64,000 nucleotides of DNA from Sulfitobacter sp. HNIBRBA3233. Lineage in GTDB: Bacteria > Pseudomonadota > Alphaproteobacteria > Rhodobacterales > Rhodobacteraceae. Shown piece by piece: positions 7,773 through 16,424 of the stretch (position 1 is the stretch's first letter; each line of letters opens with the position of its first letter). Location of the stretch: NCBI RefSeq assembly GCF_040149665.1, contig NZ_JBEFLP010000001.1:2480001-2544000 (forward strand), written 5' to 3'. Position numbers and translations under genes: made by a program. Under the pieces are notes generated by a model. That model was not told the origin of the DNA. It searched no databases and worked only from the letters and a program-made list of their open reading frames with translations.

Positions 7773-8257
7773 AGCCCTTTCAGGATCACGCGCTGCCCCT
7801 CCATCCGGCCCTTTACGAGGCGGATATTGCGCGATTCGCGCGGGCGGTCGCGGAACTGGTCATTGCTGACGACTGCAACCTTCTGGTCCTTCGCGAACCG
7901 CAGGATAAAGGCATCGGCCTCGGTCCTCGCGGGGCAGACCATGACGTTGCGCACCGGCAGACGCAGCGCGCGCGCGAAGCCGCCTTCGTCCAGAGACCGG
8001 TCGCCGACGTGGTGGCGCGACGACGCGTCCAGAAACACGACCGGCTCGAAACCGGATCGTTCCAGATGCCGGACGACCGACTTCAACGTCGACACAAGGG
8101 CGATGTTGTCGCGCCAGAACATCACATTCGTGCCGTCCACGGCGATGGAGCGCGCGGACCTCGCCGTTCCCTGTTTCGGACGCCGCTGCAGCAATAGAAG
8201 AGCACCGACAATGACCGCGCCAAGAGCGGCTATCGCGATCCAATCTGTGGGTTGCAT
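7769..8257 (-). CDS. Membrane-anchored NYN/PIN-like RNase domain protein
   Basis: 162 residues. An N-terminal membrane span (IAIAALGAVIVGALLLL, residues 8-24) is followed by a short basic linker and a domain beginning SIAVDGTNVMFW, the Asp-bearing first strand of Zc3h12a-like NYN ribonucleases. Further acidic positions of the fold appear in ARTEADAFILRFA and VVSNDQFRD. It is probably an inner-membrane-tethered RNase facing the cytoplasm; the RNA target is unknown. Its stop codon overlaps that of pncA (convergent, 4 bases), and it diverges from pncB. No toxin-antitoxin partner is visible. Confidence 0.6.
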   Translation of the reverse strand: MQPTDWIAIAALGAVIVGALLLLQRRPKQGTARSARSIAVDGTNVMFWRDNIALVSTLKSVVRHLERSGFEPVVFLDASSRHHVGDRSLDEGGFARALRLPVRNVMVCPARTEADAFILRFAKDQKVAVVSNDQFRDRPRESRNIRLVKGRMEGQRVILKGL

Positions 8258-8456
8258 CTGGTCCTGCCCTTTCTGCGCGCCTCACGGGCCTTCGATCCGC
8301 CGGATCGGTCATTCATACCGTTTTTGCAACTTTTACGTCCGAAAACGGCCTGTATACGGCAGGCAGCGGGCGCAAATAGGGATCTGCACGGGCGATTTGC
8401 CTTGTCAGTCACCGCGCATCTTTGGCACAACCGCCTGAACGCGAAAGGGAAACTAC

Positions 8457-9749
8457 ATGGTCGATATCGCCACGCGCGTCTGGAATCACAAGTGGAAGAT
8501 CGATCCGATTGTTCGGTCGCTCATCGATACCGATTTCTACAAACTTCTGATGTGCCAGTCGATTTTCCGCAATCGTCCGGACGCGCAGGTGACGTTCAGC
8601 CTCATCAACCGCTCCACCCATATCCCGCTTGCCGATCTGATCGACGAGGGCGAGCTGCGCGAACAGCTCGATCATATCCGGTCCCTGTCTCTGTCGCGCG
8701 GCGAAAGCACGTGGCTGCGGGGCAATACCTTCTACGGCAAGCGACAGATGTTCCGCTCGGATTTCATGGAGTGGTTCGAGGGGCTGCGCCTGCCGCCCTA
8801 CCATCTTGAACGCAAGGGCGACCAATACGAGCTGACATTCGAGGGGAAGTGGCACGAGGTCATGCTGTGGGAAATCCCGGCGCTTGCCGTGCTGATGGAA
8901 CTGCGCGGACGTGCGGTTCTCGATGGTATGGAGAAATTCGAGCTTCAGGTGCTCTACGCGCGCGCCATGACGCGGGTCTGGGAAAAGGTCGAGGCGCTGC
9001 GCGACATCCCCGATCTGTCGATCGCGGATTTCGGCACGCGGCGGCGGCATTCGTTCCTGTGGCAGGACTGGTGCGTACAGGCGATGAACGAAGGTCTGGG
9101 CAAGGCCTTCACCGGCACCAGCAACTGCAAGATCGCGATGAAGCGCGAGCTTGAGGCGATCGGCACCAACGCCCACGAGCTGCCGATGGTCTACGCGGCC
9201 CTAGCCGAGGATGACGCGGCGCTGTTTCAGGCCCCCTACAAGGTTCTCGAAGACTGGCACGAAGAGCACGAGGGCAACCTGCGGATCATCCTGCCCGATA
9301 CCTATGGCAGTCGCGGATTTCTCGACAATGCGCCGGACTGGCTGGCAGGCTGGACCGGTATCCGCATCGACAGCGGCGATCCCGAGACAGCGGCGAATAT
9401 CGCTCTCGACTGGTGGAAGGCGCGGGGCGAAGACCCAAAGACCAAGCGGATCATCTTCAGCGACGGTCTGGACGTGGCCAAGATTCGCGAGCTTCACGGG
9501 ATTTTCGCCGACAAGGCGAATGTCTCCTTCGGCTGGGGTACACTGCTGACCAACGATTTCCGCGGGCTGGTTCCCGATGACGCGCTGGCACCCTTCAGCC
9601 TCGTTTGCAAGGCCGTGAGCGCCAATGGCAAACCCACGGTGAAACTGTCTGACAATCCCAACAAGGCGATGGGCCCCGAGGACGAGATCGCGCGCTACAA
9701 ACGGGTCTTCGACGTAGGCGCGCAGGACGCGCTGGACGTGCTGGTCTAG
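8457..9749 (+). CDS. pncB: Nicotinate phosphoribosyltransferase PncB
   Basis: Converts nicotinate and PRPP to nicotinate mononucleotide, the committed Preiss-Handler step. 430 residues, normal length. The N-terminus SLIDTDFYKLLMCQ is the family signature; the central ADFGTRRRHSF and GTSN motifs and the phosphate-binding IRIDSGD and IIFSDGLD stretches are present. ATG at 8457 follows GAAAGGGAA. With pncA nearby it completes nicotinamide-to-NaMN salvage. The roughly 200 bases upstream, shared with the divergent NYN gene, show no obvious operator. Confidence 0.93.
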   Translation: MVDIATRVWNHKWKIDPIVRSLIDTDFYKLLMCQSIFRNRPDAQVTFSLINRSTHIPLADLIDEGELREQLDHIRSLSLSRGESTWLRGNTFYGKRQMFRSDFMEWFEGLRLPPYHLERKGDQYELTFEGKWHEVMLWEIPALAVLMELRGRAVLDGMEKFELQVLYARAMTRVWEKVEALRDIPDLSIADFGTRRRHSFLWQDWCVQAMNEGLGKAFTGTSNCKIAMKRELEAIGTNAHELPMVYAALAEDDAALFQAPYKVLEDWHEEHEGNLRIILPDTYGSRGFLDNAPDWLAGWTGIRIDSGDPETAANIALDWWKARGEDPKTKRIIFSDGLDVAKIRELHGIFADKANVSFGWGTLLTNDFRGLVPDDALAPFSLVCKAVSANGKPTVKLSDNPNKAMGPEDEIARYKRVFDVGAQDALDVLV

Positions 9750-9785
9750 CCTCAACCCCGTTCTCTTGGCGAGGCGGGCGGGGCG

Positions 9786-10613
9786 TCAGGTCTTGACGGC
9801 GCTGCGGGCGCGAATGCTCTGTCGGATAAAGCCCGCGATGAAGATCGCGGTCAGGATCAGGATGATCGTCGGGGCGGGCGCGCTGTCCAGATAGAAGCTG
9901 ACGTAGACACCGGATAGTCCCGAAAACATCGTCACGGCGACCGCAACCGGCAGCATATGTGAAAACTGCCGCGTGAAGAGGAACGCAATCGCGCCGGGTG
10001 CGATCAGCAGGCCAATCGACAGGATGATCCCCACCGCCGACAGTGTGGCCACGATGGTAAGCGAGATCAGCGCCAGCAGTCCGTAGTGCAGCAAGCCCAC
10101 CCGCAGGCCCACGGCCTGTGCCTGCACCGGATCGAAGGCGTGCAGCATCAGGTCCCGCCGCTTCGCGATCAGCGTGGCCGAGACGAAAAGCGCGATCAGA
10201 CCGGCTGTCCACAGATCCGACGTTCCGATCCCCAGCATGTTGCCGAACAGGATGTGGTCAAGATGCACATCGGTCGAGATTTTCGTGTAGAGCACGATGC
10301 CGAGGCCGAACATGCCGGAAAAGACGATGCCCATCACGGTATCCTGTTTCACGCGGCTGTTTTCCGACAGAAAACCTGTCGACAGCGCGCAGATCATGCC
10401 CGCGCAAAATGCGCCCACGATCAGCGGCAGGCCCAGAATATAGGCCAGAACCACCCCCGGCAGCACCGCGTGGCTGATCGCGTCGCCCATCAGCGACCAA
10501 CCCTTGAGCACCAGATAGCACGACAGCAGGCTCGTCGGGACGGCAATGATTGCCATGATGAAGAACGCATTCTGCATGAAGGCGAACTGGAACGGTTGCA
10601 GCAGTATCTCCAT
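9786..10613 (-). CDS. sitD: Mn/Fe ABC transporter permease SitD
   Basis: ABC-3 family integral membrane permease of 275 residues with about eight predicted helices. It begins [16 protein letters not shown] and contains the family segment GWSLMGDAISHAVLPGVV, the helix that contacts the ATPase. It follows sitC with a TGATG overlap and ends the operon. SitC and SitD are paralogues that pair to form the channel. A longer in-frame opening upstream is an artefact running through sitC. Confidence 0.9.
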   Translation of the reverse strand: MEILLQPFQFAFMQNAFFIMAIIAVPTSLLSCYLVLKGWSLMGDAISHAVLPGVVLAYILGLPLIVGAFCAGMICALSTGFLSENSRVKQDTVMGIVFSGMFGLGIVLYTKISTDVHLDHILFGNMLGIGTSDLWTAGLIALFVSATLIAKRRDLMLHAFDPVQAQAVGLRVGLLHYGLLALISLTIVATLSAVGIILSIGLLIAPGAIAFLFTRQFSHMLPVAVAVTMFSGLSGVYVSFYLDSAPAPTIILILTAIFIAGFIRQSIRARSAVKT

Positions 10614-11473
10614 CAGTGCGGCCCCTCCAGTGCGGCAGCGGCGCGTCTGCGTGCCGCCAGATACCCGTGTTTCGGTGCCAGAACGAAGGCCAGAAGGAAG
10701 ATCGCCGTCTGAAGGGTCACAATGATCCCGCCGGTTGCCCCGTCCAGAAAGAAGCTGAGGTAGGCCCCGAAAAAGCAGCTCAGCGTGCCGATGGTGACAC
10801 TGACGATCAGCAGACGCGGGAAGCGGTCGCACAGAAGATACGCCGTGGCCCCGGGCGTAACCACCAGTGCGATGACCAGAAACGCGCCAACGGTTTGTAG
10901 CGCGGCCACGCAGGAGGCCGCCAGAAGCGTGAAGAAAACCACGCGCAGGACATTGGGCCGCAACCCGACAGAGCGCGCGTGGTCCTCGTCGAAGAACGTA
11001 ACCATCAGGTCTTTCCATTTTGCCAGAAGGATCGCGAGGGTGGTAAAGCCGATGATGGCCAGTTGCAGCGTATCGCCCGGCGTGATGGCAAGGATATTGC
11101 CCATCGTGATCGTCTGCACGCTGACAGAGGTCGGCGACAGCGACACCATGAACAGGCCCAGCCCGAAAAACGATGTGAAGATGAGGCCGATGATCGTGTC
11201 TTCTTTCAGCCCCGTGCGCTGGTTGAGAAACAGCATCGCCCCCGCCGCCAGTCCGCCTGCGACAAAGGCCCCCAGCGCGAAGGGCAGGCCCAGCATGTAG
11301 GCCCCCGCCACGCCGGGCACGATGGAATGGCTCAGCGCGTCGCCGATCAGCGACCAGCCTTTCAGCATCAGGTAGGCCGAAAGAAACGCGCAGATCGCGC
11401 CGACCAGAGCACTGACCCACATGGCGTTGAACATGTAGCCGTAGGAAAAGGGCAGGAGCAGCGTCTCTATCAC
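10613..11473 (-). CDS. sitC: Mn/Fe ABC transporter permease SitC
   Basis: 286-residue ABC-3 permease with about eight membrane helices and the coupling-helix stretch [20 protein letters not shown]. It is closely parallel to SitD, sharing helix order and the EDT/QDT turn ([11 protein letters not shown] here, VKQDTVMGIVF there). Its start overlaps the sitB stop and its stop overlaps the sitD start, so the proteins are likely translationally coupled. It forms the membrane channel with SitD for Mn2+ or Fe2+ delivered by SitA. Confidence 0.9.
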   Translation of the reverse strand: MIETLLLPFSYGYMFNAMWVSALVGAICAFLSAYLMLKGWSLIGDALSHSIVPGVAGAYMLGLPFALGAFVAGGLAAGAMLFLNQRTGLKEDTIIGLIFTSFFGLGLFMVSLSPTSVSVQTITMGNILAITPGDTLQLAIIGFTTLAILLAKWKDLMVTFFDEDHARSVGLRPNVLRVVFFTLLAASCVAALQTVGAFLVIALVVTPGATAYLLCDRFPRLLIVSVTIGTLSCFFGAYLSFFLDGATGGIIVTLQTAIFLLAFVLAPKHGYLAARRRAAAALEGPH

Positions 11474-12324
11474 TCCGCATCTTCCTTCTGTGTCTCGTCG
11501 CCGTAGACCACGAAGGGGCGTTCGTCATCGGTGATCACACGGACCGACCGCCCGTCGTCGTCATCGTGCAGGTCGGACCCGCCCAAAACGAAATGGCGCA
11601 GCACGCCGCCAAAGGCGCGCTCCAGATTTTCGTGGGTGAAAGTGGTTGCTGTCGGCCCGAAGGCCAGCACCGTTTCCTTGACCAGAACGGTGTGGTCGCA
11701 GAACTCCGGCACCGACCCGAGGTTATGGGTCGATACCAGCATCACCCGGCCCTCGTCGCGCATCTCGCGCAGAAGCGATACGATCGCGTCTTCGGTTTTG
11801 ACATCGACGCCGGTGAAAGGTTCGTCCAGCAGGATCACCTGCCCCGCCTGCGCCAGTGCGCGGGCGAGGAAGACGCGCTTGCGCTGGCCGCCCGACAGCT
11901 CGCCAATCTGGCGGTGGCGGAAATCGCTCATGTTCACGCGGGCAAGGGCGTCTGACACGGCTGCATGGTCTTCGGCGCGCGGGCGACGGAAGAAGCCCAT
12001 ATGCCCGTAACGGCCCATCATCACCACGTCCTCGACCAGAACCGGAAAGGACCAGTCGACCTCTTCGGATTGCGGGACATAGGCGACGATGTTCTTGGCC
12101 AGTGCTTCCTTTACGGGCATGCCCATCACGGTGATCGTACCGCGCGCGGCCGGAACAAAGCCCATGATCGCCTTGAACAGGGTCGATTTACCCGCGCCGT
12201 TCACACCGACAAGGCCGGTGATGCTTCCTTTCGGGACCTCGAATGTCGCCTTCCGCAGAGCCGTGTGGCCGTTGCGGTAGGTGACCGTCACATCCCGCGC
12301 CGAGATGCCGGAGGTTTCGGTCAT
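11470..12324 (-). CDS. sitB: Mn/Fe ABC transporter ATP-binding protein SitB
   Basis: 284-residue cytoplasmic ATPase. Walker A GVNGAGKS is at residues 40-47, the ABC signature ELSGGQRKR near 142, Walker B VILLDEPF about twenty residues later and a switch His in LVSTHN. The C-terminal ~40 residues beyond the ATPase core are acidic ([10 protein letters not shown] and a QKEDAE end), longer than minimal homologues. It overlaps sitA by ATGA and sitC likewise. Confidence 0.92.
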   Translation of the reverse strand: MTETSGISARDVTVTYRNGHTALRKATFEVPKGSITGLVGVNGAGKSTLFKAIMGFVPAARGTITVMGMPVKEALAKNIVAYVPQSEEVDWSFPVLVEDVVMMGRYGHMGFFRRPRAEDHAAVSDALARVNMSDFRHRQIGELSGGQRKRVFLARALAQAGQVILLDEPFTGVDVKTEDAIVSLLREMRDEGRVMLVSTHNLGSVPEFCDHTVLVKETVLAFGPTATTFTHENLERAFGGVLRHFVLGGSDLHDDDDGRSVRVITDDERPFVVYGDETQKEDAE

Positions 12325-13214
12325 CGGGTCAACCCTTCGGCGATGGTTTCGGAAGTGACGCGCAGCAGATCCAGGTAAGTGGGAACCGGGCCGTCGGCCT
12401 CGGTCAGGCTGTCGACGTAAAGCATGCCGCCGTAGGCCGCGCCGGTTTCACGCGCAACCTGTTCGGCAGGGGCTTGGCTGACGGTGGATTCGCAAAAGAC
12501 AGCCGGGATATCGTTCGCGCGCACGGTGTCGATCACCTTGCGTACCTGCTGCGGGGTGCCCTGGCTGTCGGCGTTCATCGGCCAGAGATAGAGCTCCTTC
12601 ATCCCGAAATCGCGGATCAGATAGCTGAACGCACCTTCGCAGGTCGCCAGCCACCGCTGCTCTTCGGGAACCGCCATGATCCGGTCGCGCAGGGGCTCGA
12701 TCACCTCGCGGATGCTCTGCTTGTAGGCCTCCGCATTGGCGGCGTAGATCTCGGCATTGTCCGGGTCATGCTCGGCAAAGGCATCGCGGATGTTGTCGAT
12801 ATAGATCAGCGCCGATGTCAGGCCCATCCACGCGTGCGGGTTCGGTTTGCCCTCGTATTCGCCTTCGACGATCGAGATCGGGTCAATGCCGTCGGTGATC
12901 GTTGCGGAGGGGATATCGCTCAGGTTGGACAGAAACTGCTCGAACCAGAGCTCCAGATTGAGGCCGTTCCACAGGATCAGGTCGGCGTCTTGCGCACGGA
13001 TGATATCGCGCGGGGTCGGCTGGTACCCGTGAATTTCAGCGCCGGGGCGGGTGATGCTTTCGACGATGGCGGCGTCACCGGCGACGTTGCGCGCCATGTC
13101 GGCAATCACGGTAAAGGTGGTCACAGCCTTGAATTTGTCTTCCGCCTGCGCGGGGGCCGCGGTGCTGACAGCAAACGCGAGCGCGGCGGCGATGGATGTA
13201 AGATTTTTCATCAT
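12321..13214 (-). CDS. sitA: Periplasmic Mn/Fe-binding protein SitA
   Basis: 297 residues with a Sec signal peptide (cleavage after APAQA, about residue 24). Cluster A-I metal-binding family. Ligand candidates are His62 in EIHGYQP, His127 in NPHAWMG, Glu193 in ATCEGAFSY and an Asp in LYVDSLTE. A Glu at the third site, where ZnuA has His, is the family sign of Mn/Fe rather than Zn specificity. First gene of sitABCD, divergent from the Fur-family regulator with an operator-like palindrome between them. ATG at 13214 or the adjacent one at 13211. Confidence 0.92.
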   Translation of the reverse strand: MMKNLTSIAAALAFAVSTAAPAQAEDKFKAVTTFTVIADMARNVAGDAAIVESITRPGAEIHGYQPTPRDIIRAQDADLILWNGLNLELWFEQFLSNLSDIPSATITDGIDPISIVEGEYEGKPNPHAWMGLTSALIYIDNIRDAFAEHDPDNAEIYAANAEAYKQSIREVIEPLRDRIMAVPEEQRWLATCEGAFSYLIRDFGMKELYLWPMNADSQGTPQQVRKVIDTVRANDIPAVFCESTVSQAPAEQVARETGAAYGGMLYVDSLTEADGPVPTYLDLLRVTSETIAEGLTR

Positions 13215-13278
13215 GGTTTTGTTTCCCTCGGGGAATGTTCAGGTTTTTGCTTATGAGAACTATTCACAAGTGTAAACA

Positions 13279-13295
13279 AGAATGATAACGATTCT
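13279..13295. promoter_or_regulatory. Candidate Mur/Fur operator between sitA and mur
   Basis: The 119-base divergent region contains AGAAT at 13279-13283 and ATTCT at 13291-13295, a perfect 5-bp inverted repeat around the A/T-rich core GATAACG. It resembles a Fur-family box and lies in the only AT-rich part of the region, upstream of both genes. Repression of sitABCD by metal-loaded Mur, with possible autoregulation, is inferred. Confidence 0.5.
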
Positions 13296-13333
13296 CAAAG
13301 ATAGGACCTGATTGAGAAAATGGAGCCAGTTCG

Positions 13334-13762
13334 ATGAGCGACAAGAGCGACGAGACAGAAAAACTGGCCGCTTCCCTGCGAAAATCAGGCATCCGCGTGA
13401 CCAAGCAGCGTGTCGCGCTGATGAGCGTTCTGGCCAGTGCCGACGATCATCCCGACGCCATCGAGCTCCACGACCGCGCCCGCGCAATCGAACCGTCGGT
13501 CTCGCTCGCCACGGTCTATCGCACCCTGTCGGTGCTCGAAGAGGGGGGCGTCGTCCACCGCCACAGCTTTGACGGGGGCGGGGCGCGATTCGAAACGACC
13601 CACGACGACCACCACGATCACATTCTGGATGTCGACACCGGCGAGGTGACGGAATTCCAGTCAGACAAGATCGAAAAGCTTCAGGACGAGATCGCGCGCG
13701 AACTGGGGTACGAGGTGGTTCATCACCGGCTGGAGCTCTATTGCCGCAAGATCAAGGGCTGA
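13334..13762 (+). CDS. mur: Fur-family metal regulator, Mur type
   Basis: 142 residues. The DNA-binding winged helix spans about 15-80, with RVTKQRVALMSVL and the recognition helix SLATVYRTLSVLEE. The dimerisation/metal domain has the His cluster H90, H93, H94, H96 (THDDHHDH). The two CxxC structural-zinc motifs of classical Fur are absent; a lone Cys137 remains. That pattern and the head-to-head position with sitABCD match the alphaproteobacterial manganese regulator Mur rather than an iron Fur. Likely ligand Mn2+; the iron-responsive option cannot be excluded from sequence. Confidence 0.8.
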   Translation: MSDKSDETEKLAASLRKSGIRVTKQRVALMSVLASADDHPDAIELHDRARAIEPSVSLATVYRTLSVLEEGGVVHRHSFDGGGARFETTHDDHHDHILDVDTGEVTEFQSDKIEKLQDEIARELGYEVVHHRLELYCRKIKG

Positions 13763-14659
13763 TCAGGCTCTCGCGGCGCGGCGCACGCTGCGTTCGCGCC
13801 AGATGATGATCATGCCGCTGGCAATGATCAGCAACGCACCCGGAAACAGCTCGTCCCACGGCTGTTCGTCGAAGAACACCCACCCCAGCACAAAGGCCAG
13901 CGGGATCCCGAAATAGTTGAACGGGGCAAGGTTGCTCTGTTCGGTCATGCGGAAGGCCATCGTCAGAAGCAGCACGGCAGAGCCGCCGAACGCCCCCATG
14001 GCGACGATCCACCACAGATCGCTGGTCTGTGTAACAGGGGTGAAGCCACCGGTCATCAGGGCCAGAACCAGCCCGCCGATCATCGCAACGCCGGTCGAGT
14101 AGAGATTGATCAGCGGTGTCGGCACGTCATCGTCCACCAGCCGCGCCATCACACCGATCAGCGCATAACCCGCCGCAGCGCCCAGCGGCAGCAAGGACGC
14201 GGGCGTAAAGGCGTCGGCGCCGGGGCGCACGATCCAGATGACACCGGCAAACCCGACCATCACGGCAGACCAGCGCAGCGCGCCGACCCGCTCGCCCAGG
14301 ATCGGGACGGCGAATGCCACGGCAAAGATCGCGTTCGAATAGGTGATCGTCGCGGCTGTGGCAAAGCTGATCAGCCCCAGCGAAAGGTAGAAAGAGAACT
14401 GCGAGAAGGTCAGAATCACGCCGCGCAGCGCGGCCAGTTTCCACTGGCGCACCTTCACGATCCGGCCCCGCGCGTGCCAGTCGCGCGACATATACAGCAC
14501 CACCATCGCCGGAATCAGCCCGAAGACATTGCGGTATGCCGAAAGCTCGGCGGCCTGAAAACGTGGCGAGAGATATTTGATGATCAGGCCCATCGCGTCG
14601 AAAAGACAGATGGCCAAAAGCATGAGGGCAATGGCGGCAAGTGTACGGTCTGTCTTCAT
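13763..14659 (-). CDS. EamA/DMT family transporter
   Basis: 298 residues with ten predicted membrane helices in two five-helix EamA repeats. Residues 9-130 include FDAMGLIIKYLSPRF and SYRN-type stretches, and the second repeat ends near AFVLGWVFFDEQPW. It exports or imports small metabolites; the substrate cannot be assigned. The ATG at 14659 (MKTDRTLAAIALMLLA) gives a normal N-terminus just before helix 1; a long open extension upstream runs antisense to the cobalt genes and is not real. It ends immediately after the convergent mur gene and diverges from the cobalamin riboswitch operon. Confidence 0.8.
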   Translation of the reverse strand: MKTDRTLAAIALMLLAICLFDAMGLIIKYLSPRFQAAELSAYRNVFGLIPAMVVLYMSRDWHARGRIVKVRQWKLAALRGVILTFSQFSFYLSLGLISFATAATITYSNAIFAVAFAVPILGERVGALRWSAVMVGFAGVIWIVRPGADAFTPASLLPLGAAAGYALIGVMARLVDDDVPTPLINLYSTGVAMIGGLVLALMTGGFTPVTQTSDLWWIVAMGAFGGSAVLLLTMAFRMTEQSNLAPFNYFGIPLAFVLGWVFFDEQPWDELFPGALLIIASGMIIIWRERSVRRAARA

Positions 14660-14759
14660 CGGCGCATGATGTGTCGGATTTGGAACGAAGGCCAGAACCC
14701 GCACGCGCATTTTCTGCATTTTCGGGGAATTGTCTTGCGTGGCTCCGGTGAATCCGCGT

Positions 14760-14945
14760 AACTGGAGAGGCTTGGTGCCCATCCACGGGCCGAAAAGGGA
14801 ATTCAGGAGGAGCATCGCCTCTGATCTGAAGCCGCCCCCGCGACTGTTAGCGGCGAGCCGTTGCCCCGTATGCCACTTACCTCGATGGGTGGGGAAGGCG
14901 GGCAAAGGCACCGACCCGCGAGCCAGGAGACCTGCCAGGCAAGAA
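14760..14945 (+). promoter_or_regulatory. Cobalamin (AdoCbl) riboswitch
   Basis: Matches the conserved B12-riboswitch core in order: GGTGCCC (14774), AAAAGGGAA, GAAGCCGCCCCCGCGACTG (from 14829), CCACT, GGGGAAGGCGGG, and the closing GCGAGCCAGGAGACCTGCC (about 14918-14937). Boundaries are approximate. It precedes cbtB and the 15-kb cobalt/cobalamin operon. In the family, adenosylcobalamin binding lowers expression. The absence of a T-tract downstream and a hairpin at the ribosome-binding site suggest translational control, at least for cbtB. Confidence 0.93.
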
Positions 14946-14957
14946 CGTGTCAGAAAC

Positions 14958-14980
14958 GCCGTCGGGGTGACGGCCAGGAG
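14958..14980 (+). promoter_or_regulatory. Probable expression platform and cbtB ribosome-binding site
   Basis: GCCGTC at 14958-14963 pairs with GACGGC at 14969-14974, forming a 6-bp hairpin with a five-base loop that ends one base before the AGGAG ribosome-binding site (14976-14980) of cbtB. Placed right after the riboswitch aptamer, it is the likely switch that hides or frees the ribosome-binding site. This reading is inference from position. Confidence 0.5.
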
Positions 14981-14989
14981 TGTGTAGAT

Positions 14990-15160
14990 ATGAAGACCGA
15001 AATCAAGACAGTCGCAGCAGAACGCAGCGCCGCCCTTCCCGCGCTTTTCGCGGTCATCCTCGGTGTTGCCGTGGTGACGATGACGGGCCACCTGCAGGCG
15101 GATACGCTGCACACCGCGGCGCATGATATGCGCCACGCAACCGGCTTCCCCTGCCACTAA
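14990..15160 (+). CDS. cbtB: Cobalt transporter subunit CbtB
   Basis: 56 residues. One membrane span (about residues 16-33) is followed by a His-rich tail with H34, H41, H45, H49 and a final His56 in HDMRHATGFPCH, the hallmark of CbtB. It pairs with CbtA for B12-regulated cobalt uptake. ATG at 14990 follows AGGAG and lies directly behind the cobalamin riboswitch. A longer in-frame reading into the riboswitch is not biological. Confidence 0.9.
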   Translation: MKTEIKTVAAERSAALPALFAVILGVAVVTMTGHLQADTLHTAAHDMRHATGFPCH

Positions 15161-15163
15161 CCC

Positions 15164-15844
15164 ATGCTTCCCAAATTGCTGACCAGCGCGTTGTTCGCTG
15201 GTGCTGCCGCAGGTCTGATTGCCGGCCTGTTGCAGCTTTTGTTCGTTCAGCCGGTGTTGTTGCACGCCGAGCTGTATGAAAGCGGCGCACTTGTGCATTT
15301 CGGTGCGGCGCAGGTTTCTGCCACGCCCGACCTGCCCGGATTTGATCCGGTGCGCGACCTCCTCAGCGTCGTTTTCACGATGCTCACCTATACCGGCTAC
15401 GCCTTCATCCTCGTCGCGCTGATGCTGGTCGCCGACGAACGCGGCGCCGAACTGAACGCACGGACCGGCCTTCTGTGGGGCGTGGCGGGCTTTGTCGCGG
15501 CGCATCTTGCACCGGGGTTCAGCCTCGCGCCCGAAGTGCCCGGTGTCGCCGCTGCCGATGTTGGCGCCCGCCAGATCTGGTGGTTCGCCACCGTGATCGC
15601 GGCTGCCGTTGCGCTGTGGTTGATCGCCTTCGGGCGCAACTGGGCGCTCTGGGGGGTGGCGGTGATCCTGCTGGCCGCGCCCCATATCATCGGCGCGCCG
15701 CAGCCCGACAGCTTTATCGGCCCGGTTCCCACCGAACTCGGTGCCCTTTTCGCCGCACGCGCTCTGGGCGTTGGCCTCGCGTCTTGGGTTTTGCTGGGCG
15801 CTTTTGGTGCCTATTTTCTGGATAAGGAGCAGCGCCGCGCCTGA
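15164..15844 (+). CDS. cbtA: Cobalt transporter subunit CbtA
   Basis: 226-residue integral membrane protein with five to six helices, beginning MLPKLLTSALFAGAAAGLIA, with the characteristic glutamate/histidine loop QPVLLHAELYESGALVHFG after helix 1 and HLAPGFSLAPEVPG between helices. This is the CbtA family, predicted cobalt permease found with CbtB behind B12 riboswitches. It starts three bases after the cbtB stop. Substrate assignment rests on the family and on the cob genes downstream. Confidence 0.9.
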   Translation: MLPKLLTSALFAGAAAGLIAGLLQLLFVQPVLLHAELYESGALVHFGAAQVSATPDLPGFDPVRDLLSVVFTMLTYTGYAFILVALMLVADERGAELNARTGLLWGVAGFVAAHLAPGFSLAPEVPGVAAADVGARQIWWFATVIAAAVALWLIAFGRNWALWGVAVILLAAPHIIGAPQPDSFIGPVPTELGALFAARALGVGLASWVLLGAFGAYFLDKEQRRA

Positions 15845-15874
15845 CCGCGGCGTTTCATCGACCGGGAGCCGACA

Positions 15875-16354
15875 ATGCGCTGTTTCTTTCTGTTTCTCAT
15901 CGGGCTGACATTCGGCGCCGCGGGCGGGTTTGTCTACGCTGCGGCGAATGGCCTGACGCTGGACGGGCATGACCACGCCGATCCCGCCCAGCACGCGGAG
16001 ACCGACCACGCGCGGATGCACGAGGAACCTGTCGATCTGGCTCCCGCCGATGCGCCCTCGCTTGAGGTGGAGGTGATCAAAGACCCGTTGGCGGGCTATA
16101 ACCTCCACGTGATAACCGAAGGGTTCACATTCTCGCCCCGGAACGCCGGGGGCGCGCATGTCCCCGGCGAAGGCCACGCGCATGTCTACGCAAACGGGGT
16201 CAAACTGGGGCGCCTTTACGCGCCCTGGGTGCATCTGGACGGGTTGCCGCAGGGGCCCGTCGAGATCGAGGTGACCCTGACAGCCAACGACCACAGGCCG
16301 CTGGCCGCAGGCGGCACCCCGATCTCTGCCAGCACGACCGTAACGGTGGAGTAA
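15875..16354 (+). CDS. His-rich exported protein of the cobalt/B12 operon
   Basis: 159 residues, function unknown. An N-terminal hydrophobic segment (residues 3-24) acts as signal or anchor. A metal-binding-looking stretch follows, with H32, H34, H40, H45 and H49 (GHDHADPAQHAETDHARMH). The remaining ~95 residues look like a small beta domain with GEGHAHVYANGVKLGRLYAPW and a symmetric VEIEVTLTANDHRPL strand pair. Position between cbtA and the cob genes suggests periplasmic cobalt binding or delivery to CbtAB. That is inference; I do not recognise a named family with confidence. Confidence 0.6.
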   Translation: MRCFFLFLIGLTFGAAGGFVYAAANGLTLDGHDHADPAQHAETDHARMHEEPVDLAPADAPSLEVEVIKDPLAGYNLHVITEGFTFSPRNAGGAHVPGEGHAHVYANGVKLGRLYAPWVHLDGLPQGPVEIEVTLTANDHRPLAAGGTPISASTTVTVE

Positions 16355-16424
16355 CGCCACCCCTCCAAGCGGCGCTTTCTGCGCCCGTCGATATAGGCTA
16401 AACCCAGCCGGGAAGGAGCATGCC

